A DNA stretch of 64,000 nt from Gemmatimonadaceae bacterium (lineage in GTDB: Bacteria; Latescibacterota; UBA2968; UBA8231), in assembly GCA_026706075.1 (NCBI GenBank), contig JAPOZM010000001.1:127257-191256 (forward strand), in the 5' to 3' direction. Positions 17,080-25,376 of the stretch are shown here, piece after piece. Position 1 is the first letter of the stretch. Each line of letters begins with the position of its first letter. The notes under the pieces were generated by a model. That model did not search any database. It was not told the origin of the DNA and saw only the letters and a list, made by a program, of their open reading frames with translations. The position numbers were made by a program, and so were the translations under genes.

Positions 17080-18435
17080 ATGCCCCTCCACCCCCTTCTC
17101 GAGGAGGATGGCAAGGCCATCCGGGATCCGGTGTGGGGCTATGTCCACGTCCCGGGACCGCTGCTGGCCCTCGTCGACACCGAGGACTTCCAGCGGCTGC
17201 GCACCATCAGCCAACTCGGCTTCGTCCACCTCGTCTACCCGGGCGCCCGCCACTCCCGCTTCGAGCACTCCCTCGGCGTCTATCACCTGGCCAAGCAGTT
17301 CCTCGTCCGGTTGCTGCGGTCCGACCCTCCCCTGGTCCTCGACGATCAGGACGTGCGCGTCTTTCTCGCCGCCACCCTGCTCCACGACATCGGCCACTAT
17401 CCCTTCTCCCACACCCTCGAGGAACTGACCTCCTTCTTCGTCAGCCACGAGCAGCGGGCCCGCCTCCTGATCGAAGACCCTTCCGGCGAGATCTCCCGCG
17501 TCCTGCGCGAGGAGCTCGACATCGACCCCGTGCGGGTGGCCAACGTCATCGACTACGCGGCCAAGGACCTCGAGATCCCGCAGCGCGATCTGATGCTCGC
17601 CCGCATCCTGAGCGGGACCCTCGACCCGGACAAGATCGACTACCTGCTGCGCGACTCCCTGTTCTGCGGGGTCCCCTTCGGCGAGAGCGTCAACCGGGAC
17701 CGTCTGATCGCCGCCATCACCTACGATGTCCGGCGGCGTCAACTGGCCATCCGCAGCAAGGGCGTCTCGGCCGTGGAGTCCCTGGCCTTCACCAACTACC
17801 TCATGTATCGCAACGTCTACTGGCATCACGCCGTGCGCTCGGCCACGGCCATGTTCAAGCGCTCGGTGCAGGAGGTTCTGCAGCACCCTGGCAGCGGCAT
17901 CCGGGTCAGCGACTTCCACCGGGTCACCGAGGGCGAGCTGCTCATGGCCCTTCGCGCCGAGCAGGACCGCCTCGGACTCGAGGGCGCCCGGGCGCTCCTC
18001 GACGGGGTCGTCCACCGGCGGCTGCACAAGCTGGCAGCCTACGTGTTCCCCGGAGAGCGCAAGGAGGGGTTGCTCCACTATCTCTACGAGCTCTACCAGC
18101 ATCCCGACCGGCGCCGTCTCAAGGAGATCGATCTGAGCCGGCGCTTCGGCGAGCGGCTCGGCCGCCCTGTCACGGGCCACGAGATCCTCATCGACATCCC
18201 CAGCTTCCACAAGTCGCCCCAAGTCGACCTCAAGGTCTTCTACGGCGCCTCTGTGCCCTCCGACAAGCCACAGCCCCTGAGCTTCGACGACCCCGAGGTC
18301 TCCCGCCTGCGTGAGTCGCTGGTGGAAAACTTCGAGGACCAGGCCCGGGTCTTCCGCGTGTTCTGCGTCGCCGACGCCGAGTTCCTGTCCCTGGCCTCGG
18401 AAGAGGCGAAGGGCCACCTCGGCGCCAACGGCTGA
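17080..18435 (+). CDS. HD-domain phosphohydrolase, dNTPase/SAMHD1-like
   Basis: A 451-residue HD-superfamily protein. The metal-binding set is visible: His63 in RFEHSLGVYHL, His102-Asp103 in LHDIGHYPFSH, and a later Asp in PDKIDYLLRDS. This matches the dGTPase-like/YwfO group, predicted to hydrolyse dNTPs to nucleosides and triphosphate. There is no Shine-Dalgarno sequence before the ATG, in line with a promoter placed right against it. The following methyltransferase gene starts 28 bases after the stop. Confidence 0.87.
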   Translation: MPLHPLLEEDGKAIRDPVWGYVHVPGPLLALVDTEDFQRLRTISQLGFVHLVYPGARHSRFEHSLGVYHLAKQFLVRLLRSDPPLVLDDQDVRVFLAATLLHDIGHYPFSHTLEELTSFFVSHEQRARLLIEDPSGEISRVLREELDIDPVRVANVIDYAAKDLEIPQRDLMLARILSGTLDPDKIDYLLRDSLFCGVPFGESVNRDRLIAAITYDVRRRQLAIRSKGVSAVESLAFTNYLMYRNVYWHHAVRSATAMFKRSVQEVLQHPGSGIRVSDFHRVTEGELLMALRAEQDRLGLEGARALLDGVVHRRLHKLAAYVFPGERKEGLLHYLYELYQHPDRRRLKEIDLSRRFGERLGRPVTGHEILIDIPSFHKSPQVDLKVFYGASVPSDKPQPLSFDDPEVSRLRESLVENFEDQARVFRVFCVADAEFLSLASEEAKGHLGANG

Positions 18436-18463
18436 GCCGGCCGGCCGCGGGATCGAGGTCTCA

Positions 18464-19663
18464 TTGAACAGCTACCCTGAACTGCGCCTGCGCCCCAATG
18501 CCGAGCGCTTGCTGATCAAGGGGCATCCCTGGGTGTTCAGCGGCGCCGTCGCGGCCCGTCACGCCGACGCCCGCCGCGGGTCGATCGTCGACGTGGTCAA
18601 CGACCGCGGACGCTTCATCGGCCGCGGCACCGCCAACCCCGGTGCCGAGATCGCCGTCCGCATCCTCACCCGGCAGCCGGACCAGGTGATCGATGCCGGC
18701 TTCATCCGCACCCGGGTCGAGCGCGCCGTGGAGCTGCGCCGCCGGAGCCCGCTGCTGCACGGCGTCGAGGCTCTGCGCCTCGTGCACGGCGAGAGCGACG
18801 GCCTGCCGGGACTGGTGGTGGACGACTACGCGGGCTGGGTGGTCTTCCAGATCCACACCGCCGGCATGGAGGCCATGCGCGACTGGGTGCTGGCCGCTCT
18901 TCTGGAGGTGGTCTCCCCGCGCGGTCTGTACGAGCGCAGCGACGTGGGCACGCGCCGCGCCGAGGGGTTGCGCAACCGGCCCACGGGGCCGGCGGCCGGC
19001 GACGAGCCGCCCGGGCTGATCGAGTTCCACGAGGGGGAGGTGCCGCTCGCCGTCGACATCCGCCGGGGCCAGAAGACCGGTTTCTTCCTCGATCAGCGGG
19101 ACAACCGGCGTCTGCTGGCCAGCGTCGCCCGCGGGCGCTCCCTGCTCAACGTCTTCGCCTACACGGGCGGGTTCACCGCCCACGCGCGCCACGCCGGCGC
19201 CGTGAGCAGCCTCGACGTCGATCTCTCTCCGCAGGCTCTGCGCCTGGGCCGGCGCATCTCCGGCGGTCTGGGCGGCGGACCCCACCGGTCGCTGGCGGCC
19301 GAGGCCTTTTCCTGCCTCGACCACCTCGCCGAGGCCGGACGCCGCTACGGGCTCGTCGTCCTCGATCCGCCTTCCCTGGTGCGCAAGGGGCGCGATCTCA
19401 AGCACGCCATGGGCGTGTACACCAAGCTCAACCGCAACGGCTTCCGCCTCGTGGAGGACGGCGGCTACCTGCTCACCTCCTCGTGCAGCACCCGGGTCAC
19501 GGAGGAGGACTTCTTCCAGATCGTGAGGCGCGCCGCCTCCGGCGCCCGCGTCGACGCCCGCATCGTGGCCCGCACCCATCACCCGGCCGATCACGTCGTC
19601 GACCCGGCCTTCCCGGAAGGGCGTTACCTCAGCTCGGCCCTGGTCCGCGTCGACCGCGGGTGA
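18464..19663 (+). CDS. Class I SAM-dependent rRNA methyltransferase, RlmI/YccW family
   Basis: A 399-residue protein with an N-terminal PUA domain (PNAERLLIKGHPWVFSGAV, then RGRFIGRGTANP) and a Rossmann methyltransferase domain: motif I LNVFAYTGGFTAHA and motif IV LDPPSLVR. The same family methylates C1962 of 23S rRNA in E. coli. The position of the cysteine nucleophile fits SSCSTRVTEEDF near the C-terminus. The TTG at 18464 has GAGGT four bases upstream. The open frame before it belongs to the HD gene in another frame. Confidence 0.88.
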   Translation: MNSYPELRLRPNAERLLIKGHPWVFSGAVAARHADARRGSIVDVVNDRGRFIGRGTANPGAEIAVRILTRQPDQVIDAGFIRTRVERAVELRRRSPLLHGVEALRLVHGESDGLPGLVVDDYAGWVVFQIHTAGMEAMRDWVLAALLEVVSPRGLYERSDVGTRRAEGLRNRPTGPAAGDEPPGLIEFHEGEVPLAVDIRRGQKTGFFLDQRDNRRLLASVARGRSLLNVFAYTGGFTAHARHAGAVSSLDVDLSPQALRLGRRISGGLGGGPHRSLAAEAFSCLDHLAEAGRRYGLVVLDPPSLVRKGRDLKHAMGVYTKLNRNGFRLVEDGGYLLTSSCSTRVTEEDFFQIVRRAASGARVDARIVARTHHPADHVVDPAFPEGRYLSSALVRVDRG

Positions 19664-19671
19664 GGTTCGCC

Positions 19672-21534
19672 GTGAAGAAGCCGCTCAGCGACGACCTGCG
19701 GCTGAAGCTCGAGGCCCTGCCCAGGGGGCCCGGCGTCTACCGCATGAAGGACGAGGCGGCGAAGATCCTGTACGTGGGCAAGGCCAAGAGCCTGCGCAGC
19801 CGCGTGCGCTCCTACTTCCAGGAGTCCGGAGGGGCCGAGCGGGGTCCGCAGATCCAGGCCCTGATGGGGCGGGTGGCCGACTTCGACTGCATCGTCACCG
19901 AGACCGAGGGGGAGGCGCTGATCCTCGAGGCCGAGCAGATCAAGGCCTGCCACCCGCGCTACAACATCAACCTCAAGGACGACAAGAAGTACCCCTTCAT
20001 CCGCATCACCGACGAGGCCTACCCCCGCATCTACTGGACCCGGGACCTGGTCCGCGACGGATCCCGCTACCTCGGGCCGTACAGCAACGCCCGGCAGATG
20101 CGCACCATGCTCGACGTGATGCACAAGGTCTTCCCCGTCCGCAGTTGCCGCTACGACCTCCCGGACCCCAAGGTCAAGCTGTGCATGGAGTACCAGATCC
20201 GGCGCTGCGAGGGGCCCTGCGAGGACCTGGTGAGCCGCGAGCAGTACCGCGGCACGGTGAGCCAGGCGACGCGCTTCCTCAGGGGCGACAAGACCAGCGT
20301 CATCCGCGAGCTGAAGACGCGGATGGCGGAGGCGGCGGGTCGGCAGCGCTTCGAGCAGGCCGCCCGCCACCGCGACCAGATCCGCGCCCTGGAACTCTAC
20401 CAGTCGCGGCAGAAGGTCGTGCTGGAGGAGAGGGTCGACCGCGACGTGGTCGGCCTTGCCCGGCACGACGACGAGGCCTGCTGCGCGGTGCTGGAGATCC
20501 GGGAAGGCCGCCTGGTGGGCGAGAAGCACCACTTCCTCAGCGGCGTCATGGAGGCCGCCGACGGCGAGGTGCTCTCCGCCTTCCTGCGGCAGTTCTACCT
20601 GCAGACCGACTTCATCCCCCGCGAGGTCCACGTCAGCCACGATCTGGAGGACGCCGACCACATCTCCACCTGGCTCACCGGCAAGGGGGACGGCGCCCGG
20701 GTCGAGGTCGCCGCCTACCAGCGCGGCCTCAAGGCGCGCACCCAGGACATGGCCGACACCAACGCCGCCCACCGGATGGAGGAGCGGCGCCTCAAGAGGG
20801 AGTCCCGGCGGGACCGCATCCCTCAGTCGGTGCAGGCCCTGCACAGGGACCTCGGCCTCCAACGACTGCCGCGGCGCATCGAGGGCGTCGACATCTCCAC
20901 CTTCCAGGGCAGCGACACCGTCGGCTCCGTGGTCGTCATGGTCGACGGCAAGCCGCGGCGCAGCGAGTACCGGCATTTCCGCATCCGCGGCGGCGAGGGC
21001 CGGGCCGACGACTTCGCCGCCATCCGCGAGGTCGTGGAGCGGCGCTTCCGGGGGCTCTCCGAGCGGGGCGAGCCCGGCCCCGACCTGCTGATGATCGACG
21101 GCGGCAAGGGACAGCTGTCGAGCGCCATCGAGGCCCTGGGGACCCTGGGCGTGGACAGTCTCGCCGTGGTAGGGCTGGCCAAGAAGCTGGAGGAACTCTT
21201 CCTGCCGGGGCAGGGCGATCCCGTGATCCTGCCGCGGAGTTCGGCGAGCCTGCGCATGCTGCAGGTTCTGCGAGACGAGGCCCACCGCTTCGCCGTGAGC
21301 TACCACCGCAAGTTGCGCACCCGGCGCACCCTCGGGTCGGACCTGGACGACGTGCCCGGCATCGGTCCCAGGCGCCGGCAGGCGCTGTTGCAGGCTTTCG
21401 GGTCCCTGCGCCGTCTGCGCGAGGCCGAGGTCGATGAGATCGCCGGCGTCAAGGGCTTCAGCCTGAGGCTCGCCCGCGAACTGAAGAGCCATCTCGCCCG
21501 CGACCGGGGCGACCCGGGAGAAAGCCGGTCCTGA
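19672..21534 (+). CDS. uvrC: UvrABC excinuclease subunit C
   Basis: Makes the dual incisions in nucleotide excision repair. Domains in order: a GIY-YIG nuclease (GVYRMKDEAAKILYVGKAK) at residues about 16-95; a UvrB-binding UVR motif (AEAAGRQRFEQAARHRDQIRAL) near 205-235; an RNase H-like second nuclease (GVDISTFQGSDTVGS and LMIDGGKGQLS); and tandem helix-hairpin-helix motifs at the end (VPGIGPRRRQALL). GTG 19672 has TGAGG six bases upstream. GTG 19660, which overlaps the preceding stop as GTGA, is an alternative adding four residues. Confidence 0.95.
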   Translation: MKKPLSDDLRLKLEALPRGPGVYRMKDEAAKILYVGKAKSLRSRVRSYFQESGGAERGPQIQALMGRVADFDCIVTETEGEALILEAEQIKACHPRYNINLKDDKKYPFIRITDEAYPRIYWTRDLVRDGSRYLGPYSNARQMRTMLDVMHKVFPVRSCRYDLPDPKVKLCMEYQIRRCEGPCEDLVSREQYRGTVSQATRFLRGDKTSVIRELKTRMAEAAGRQRFEQAARHRDQIRALELYQSRQKVVLEERVDRDVVGLARHDDEACCAVLEIREGRLVGEKHHFLSGVMEAADGEVLSAFLRQFYLQTDFIPREVHVSHDLEDADHISTWLTGKGDGARVEVAAYQRGLKARTQDMADTNAAHRMEERRLKRESRRDRIPQSVQALHRDLGLQRLPRRIEGVDISTFQGSDTVGSVVVMVDGKPRRSEYRHFRIRGGEGRADDFAAIREVVERRFRGLSERGEPGPDLLMIDGGKGQLSSAIEALGTLGVDSLAVVGLAKKLEELFLPGQGDPVILPRSSASLRMLQVLRDEAHRFAVSYHRKLRTRRTLGSDLDDVPGIGPRRRQALLQAFGSLRRLREAEVDEIAGVKGFSLRLARELKSHLARDRGDPGESRS

Positions 21535-21538
21535 GCCG

Positions 21539-22519
21539 ATGGCAGGCGGGGAGCCGAAGCCGCGCCCCGGGGTGCCGGCGCCGGCGGCCGGGGTGAACGC
21601 CGGCCGGGGGCCCATGGAGCTGCCTGGCGCCCTGGCCGAGGCCCTGGGCGAGTTCCTCGACAGCCTCGACCGGGAGGGAGGGCTGTCGGTGAGCACGAGA
21701 TCCTCCTACGGACGCGACCTGCAGAGCTACCTGGCCCGCGCCGCCACCCTCGGGGCCCGGCGGCTCCCGGAGCTCACCGCGGAGGCGGCGGGCGAACACC
21801 TGGCCGGTCTCGTCCAGGCAGGCCGCTCCCCCGCCACGGTGGCGCGGGCCGTCTCCTCCATGCGGCGCTTCCACGAGTTCCTGCAGACCACCGGCCGCTG
21901 TCCCGAGGACCCCACCTCGGGGCTGCGGGCTCCGAGGGTGGCCCGCCGGGAGCCGGACCCCCTCACCGTGGAAGAGGCGGAACGCCTCGTGAACGCAGTC
22001 CGCGGCGACGACCCCCTGGAGCTGAGGGACCGGGCCGTGCTGGAGATGCTCTACGCCACGGGGGTGCGGGTCTCGGAGCTGACGGCGCTGCGGACGCCGG
22101 ACCTGCTGCTGGACAACGGCCTGGTGCGGGTCCACGGCCGCGGCGCCCGGGAGCGCATGGTGCCTGTCGGGAGACCCGCGGCCGAGGCGGCCGGCCGCTA
22201 TGAGCGGCGGGGGAGGCCCAGGCTGGCCGGGGCTGACTCGGCGGACACCTTCTTCCTCGGCGTCCGGGGCCGCGCCATGACGCGCATGAGCGTCTGGAAG
22301 GTCATCAGCACCGCCGCTCGCGTGGCCGGGATCGAGCGTCCCGTGAACCCCCAGACCCTGCGCCACACCTTCGCCTCCCATCTGCTGGACGGCGGATTCG
22401 ACCTGAGCGACGTGCAGCACCTGCTGGGGCACTCCGACATCTCCACGACCCTGATCTACGCACGCGCCGACGAGCAGCGACTGCGGGAGTTGCACCGGAC
22501 GTTCCACCCGCGGGGGTGA
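21539..22519 (+). CDS. Tyrosine recombinase, XerC/XerD type, with altered catalytic residues
   Basis: A 326-residue site-specific recombinase with an N-terminal SAM-like core-binding domain and a C-terminal catalytic domain. The first Arg (R177, ATGVRVSEL), the second Arg (LRHTFASH), the His of LGHSDISTT and the nucleophile Tyr307 (TTLIYARA) are present. The usual catalytic Lys of GKGxKER is Arg here (HGRGARERM), and the usual His of PHxLRH is Gln (NPQTLRH). ATG 21614 would give 301 residues, closer to the family norm. It may resolve chromosome dimers or be a specialised recombinase. Confidence 0.85.
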   Translation: MAGGEPKPRPGVPAPAAGVNAGRGPMELPGALAEALGEFLDSLDREGGLSVSTRSSYGRDLQSYLARAATLGARRLPELTAEAAGEHLAGLVQAGRSPATVARAVSSMRRFHEFLQTTGRCPEDPTSGLRAPRVARREPDPLTVEEAERLVNAVRGDDPLELRDRAVLEMLYATGVRVSELTALRTPDLLLDNGLVRVHGRGARERMVPVGRPAAEAAGRYERRGRPRLAGADSADTFFLGVRGRAMTRMSVWKVISTAARVAGIERPVNPQTLRHTFASHLLDGGFDLSDVQHLLGHSDISTTLIYARADEQRLRELHRTFHPRG

Positions 22520-22582
22520 TCGGGGCCGGCCCCGGGTCTGCTCGCTCCGAGTCCGCGGCGGCAGCGCCTGCCGGAGACTGCG

Positions 22583-23554
22583 TCAGTGGACCTTCCGCGC
22601 CCGGTAGTCGGCCATGACCTGCTCGGTGCGGCGCAGGAGATGCTCGTCCTTCTCGCTGCGCACAGCGGTGGGGTCCATGCCGGACCAGTCGTAGTAGCCC
22701 CTCCCCGACTTCAGCCCCGTCTCGCCGCGCTCGACCATGGCCCGCAGGTAGGCCAGCGGTCCCTCCCAGCCCCCGAGGTGCCGCCACAGATGGTCGGCGA
22801 CGCGCACGTGCATCTCCAGGCCGTTGATGTCCCGCTGCTTGAGGGGGCCGGCGGTCGTGAAGCGCGGCGCCAGGCCCAGCTCGACGGCCAGGTCGATCGA
22901 CTCGGCGTCGGCCACACCCGTGACCAGCAGGTTCACGGCCTCGCAGATCACGGCGTGCTGCAGGCGGTTGCACAGGAAGCCGGGCACGTCCTTCTCCACC
23001 CGCAGGGGGACCTTGTCCAGCCGCCGCCAGATCTCGCAGGAGCGGTCCATGGCCGCGTCCGAGGTATGCTGCCCGCGGATGACCTCGAGGACGGGGACGA
23101 TGTGGGCGGGCTGGAAGAAATGGGAGCCGCCGATGCGGTCCGGATGAGCCATGCGCTCACCCACCTGGGTGATGGGCAGGCCCGAGGTGTTGCTCGCCAG
23201 CACCGTCTCCCTGGGGGCGGCGGCGTCCATGCGCCGGAAGAGCTCCTGCTTGGCCTCGAGGTTCTCGGTGATCGACTCCACGACGAACTCCGCGGACCCG
23301 ACGGCCTCCTCCAGCTCGGTGGTCGTGCGAATGCGGCCGGCCACGGCTTCGGCCGTCTCGCCCTTGAGCAGATCGTGCCGCTGCAGGTCCTCGGCGCCCC
23401 GCCGGATGTTCTCCAGGGCCTGGTTCAGGGTCTCCTTGCGCCGGCTCATGAGCACGGTCTGGCTGCTGCCGAGGGCCAGGACCAGTGCGATCTGGCTGCC
23501 CATGAGGCCGCCTCCGACGACGGCCGACTTCTCGAGAAAGAGATCGGGTGACAT
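22583..23554 (-). CDS. 3-hydroxyacyl-CoA dehydrogenase
   Basis: A 323-residue NAD-dependent dehydrogenase of the FadB/HBD family. The Rossmann motif VVGGGLMGSQIAL is at the N-terminus. VVESITENLEAKQELF and the catalytic histidine in GGSHFFQPAHIVPVLEVI follow, then the C-terminal dimerisation domain with GFLCNRLQHAV. It would oxidise 3-hydroxyacyl-CoA (beta-oxidation or hydroxybutyrate metabolism). Related proteins act on 3-hydroxy acids such as gulonate. ATG 23554 has GGAGAG about ten bases upstream. The open frame upstream of it is read-through of the aminotransferase region. Confidence 0.88.
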   Translation of the reverse strand: MSPDLFLEKSAVVGGGLMGSQIALVLALGSSQTVLMSRRKETLNQALENIRRGAEDLQRHDLLKGETAEAVAGRIRTTTELEEAVGSAEFVVESITENLEAKQELFRRMDAAAPRETVLASNTSGLPITQVGERMAHPDRIGGSHFFQPAHIVPVLEVIRGQHTSDAAMDRSCEIWRRLDKVPLRVEKDVPGFLCNRLQHAVICEAVNLLVTGVADAESIDLAVELGLAPRFTTAGPLKQRDINGLEMHVRVADHLWRHLGGWEGPLAYLRAMVERGETGLKSGRGYYDWSGMDPTAVRSEKDEHLLRRTEQVMADYRARKVH

Positions 23555-23589
23555 GCGTTGAATTCTCTCCTGGTGGGTTCCTGCGATTC

Positions 23590-24909
23590 TCAGCTTCCGG
23601 CCTTGCCTGGCCGGAGAGTGCCCTTCACGACCTGCAGCGAATCCTCCGCCGCCTCGAGCGTGCGGTCCACGTCGCCGGCGGTGTGGACCAGCGACAGGTA
23701 GAGCTTGCCCCCGGGGGTGACCAGGACGCCGCGGCGGATCATCTCCACGCCGAAGCGGCGGGCGGCGTCGGCGTCGGCCTGGAGCCCGTCGGCGTGGTTG
23801 CGGATCGGCGCCTCGGTGAAGACCGGCTGCAGCACCGGACCGTCGCCGATGACCTGGAAGGGCAGGCCGAGGCGCCGGCCGTTCTCCTCCAGGCCCTGGC
23901 GCAGCCGGTCCGAGGTCTCGTGGAGCCGGGGGTAGACCCCCTCCTTCTCCAGCTCGTCGAGCGTCGCGAGCCCCGCCGCGCAGCCCACGGGATTGCCGTT
24001 CATGGTGCCGCTGGCGAAGACGTAGTCGCCCTCCGCCCGGCGCCGGGGGTCGGCCAGGGCCATGACCTCCTCTCGGCCGCAGACCGCGGCGAGGGGGTAG
24101 CCGCCGCTGATCGTCTTGCCGTAGACGGCCAGGTCCGGCACCACGCCGTAGCGCTCCTGGGCGCCCCCCCAGGCGAGGCGGAAGCCGGTGACGATCTCGT
24201 CGAAGACCAGGAGCACCCCGTGGGTTCGCGTCACCTCCCGCAGCCTGTCGAGGAAGCCCGGCTCCGGGCGCAGGGCTCGTTGCAGGGGCTCGACGATGAC
24301 GGCCGCCAGATCCCGTGCGTGCTCCGCCACGATGCGCTCCGCCGCGGCCGGATCGTTGAAGGGGGAGACGAGGACTGTGCGCGAGGCGGCTCCCGGAATG
24401 CCCGAGGAGTCGGGGACCGGAGTCGGGTACTCCGCCGGGCCGGAGGGGGCCGCGCTCTGCATGGCGTAGTCGTGGGCCCCGTGCCATCCCCCCTCGAACT
24501 TGAGGACCTTCTCCCGGCCCGTGAAGGCCCGGGACAGGCGCAGGGCGGTGAAGGTGCCCTCGGTGCCGGAGCTGCCGTAGCGCAGCAGACCGCCGCAGGG
24601 AACGGCCTCGGTGACGCGCCGGGCCAGGTGGAGGGCGGGCTCGTTGAGGCCGTAGAAGGTCGAGCCCAGGCCTGCCTGCTCGCGCACGGCGGCGACCACG
24701 GCGGGGTGGGCGTGCCCCAGGATCAGGGGCCCCGAGCCGAGGACGTAGTCGACGTACTCCTTGCCGGCCACGTCCCAGATGCGGCTGCCCTCCCCCCGGT
24801 GGAAGACGGCGGCGACCTCGTCGGGGAGCCGGAACATCCCGAAGCAGCCGCCCACGAGGACGCGCTCGGAGAGCTCGATCAGGCTTTGCTGCAGTGCGGT
24901 TCGCTCCAT
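23590..24909 (-). CDS. Class III aminotransferase, glutamate-1-semialdehyde 2,1-aminomutase-like
   Basis: A PLP enzyme of 439 residues. Conserved features are DVAGKEYVDYVLGSGPLILGH, the phosphate-binding GSSGTEGTFTALRL, the PLP aspartate in VFDEIVTGFRLAWGGAQ, and the Schiff-base lysine in VYGKTISGGYPLAAV, all typical of the HemL-like branch. With no heme genes near and a hydroxyacyl-CoA dehydrogenase next door, it may be a catabolic transaminase or aminomutase rather than HemL itself. ATG 24909 is chosen for the GGAGAGG site six bases upstream. An in-frame TTG at 24958-24960 is less likely. Confidence 0.85.
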   Translation of the reverse strand: MERTALQQSLIELSERVLVGGCFGMFRLPDEVAAVFHRGEGSRIWDVAGKEYVDYVLGSGPLILGHAHPAVVAAVREQAGLGSTFYGLNEPALHLARRVTEAVPCGGLLRYGSSGTEGTFTALRLSRAFTGREKVLKFEGGWHGAHDYAMQSAAPSGPAEYPTPVPDSSGIPGAASRTVLVSPFNDPAAAERIVAEHARDLAAVIVEPLQRALRPEPGFLDRLREVTRTHGVLLVFDEIVTGFRLAWGGAQERYGVVPDLAVYGKTISGGYPLAAVCGREEVMALADPRRRAEGDYVFASGTMNGNPVGCAAGLATLDELEKEGVYPRLHETSDRLRQGLEENGRRLGLPFQVIGDGPVLQPVFTEAPIRNHADGLQADADAARRFGVEMIRRGVLVTPGGKLYLSLVHTAGDVDRTLEAAEDSLQVVKGTLRPGKAGS

Positions 24910-25065
24910 CTGCTCCCTCTCCGCGCTTGACAGGTGGATTCTCCGTGAGCTCGAGGACAACCCGAATGCGGGCAGCAGGGCGGCACGAGCGAAGCCGCGC
25001 AGGCCGCAGTCGCCCAGGTCGCGTTCGCGGTCAGCTGGGGCTGCTCGAGACCCCCGCGAGCAGAT

Positions 25066-25287
25066 TCAGTCGCGGCCCTCGGCCAGCAGGTCGCGGATCT
25101 GGACGAGAACGCCGACCGCGCCGAAGAACACCACGAGGACCAGGGCTCCCACCAGGGCGAGCAGACCTTCCGTCAGCCGTCCTTCGATGAGGGAATGGAC
25201 CGCCCAGACCAGGGCGACTCCGAGGACGAGCCCCGCGATGCCCTGGTTGATCTTTCCCAGGTGCTTCACCACGGCTTCCCACAGCAT
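25066..25287 (-). CDS. Small two-helix membrane protein, function unknown
   Basis: A 73-residue protein with a short charged start (MLWEAVVKHLGKINQ), then hydrophobic segments at about 17-33 and 41-62, and a charged tail (IRDLLAEGRD). The ATG has a strong GAGGGAG ribosome site eight bases upstream. I do not recognise a family. It lies between an aminotransferase gene and a broken oxidoreductase on the same strand. The 156 bases downstream (24910-25065) show nothing I can support. Confidence 0.6.
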   Translation of the reverse strand: MLWEAVVKHLGKINQGIAGLVLGVALVWAVHSLIEGRLTEGLLALVGALVLVVFFGAVGVLVQIRDLLAEGRD

Positions 25288-25316
25288 CGGTAATCTCCCT
25301 CGTCACCTGTGCGGTG

Positions 25317-25346
25317 AGAATGAGGCCCCCTCCCGGACTCCCGGTC
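25317..25346 (+). repeat. 30-bp imperfect direct repeat, copy 1
   Basis: Starts AGAATGAGGCCCC and ends CCCGGTC. It matches the copy at 26992-27021 at 25 of 30 positions without gaps. The copies lie on either side of the frameshifted oxidoreductase. They could be remnants of a duplication or a shared regulatory or spacer motif. Confidence 0.4.
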
Positions 25347-25376
25347 AAGGCGCTGAACGCCTCGCGGCTTCACAGC

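Noticed and set aside
19624..21696. A 690-codon open frame antisense to uvrC
   Set aside because: No ribosome site, no domain, and composition typical of a shadow frame.
22520..22582. GGGGCCGGCCCC palindrome between the convergent Xer and dehydrogenase genes as a terminator
   Set aside because: No loop and no T-run on either side.
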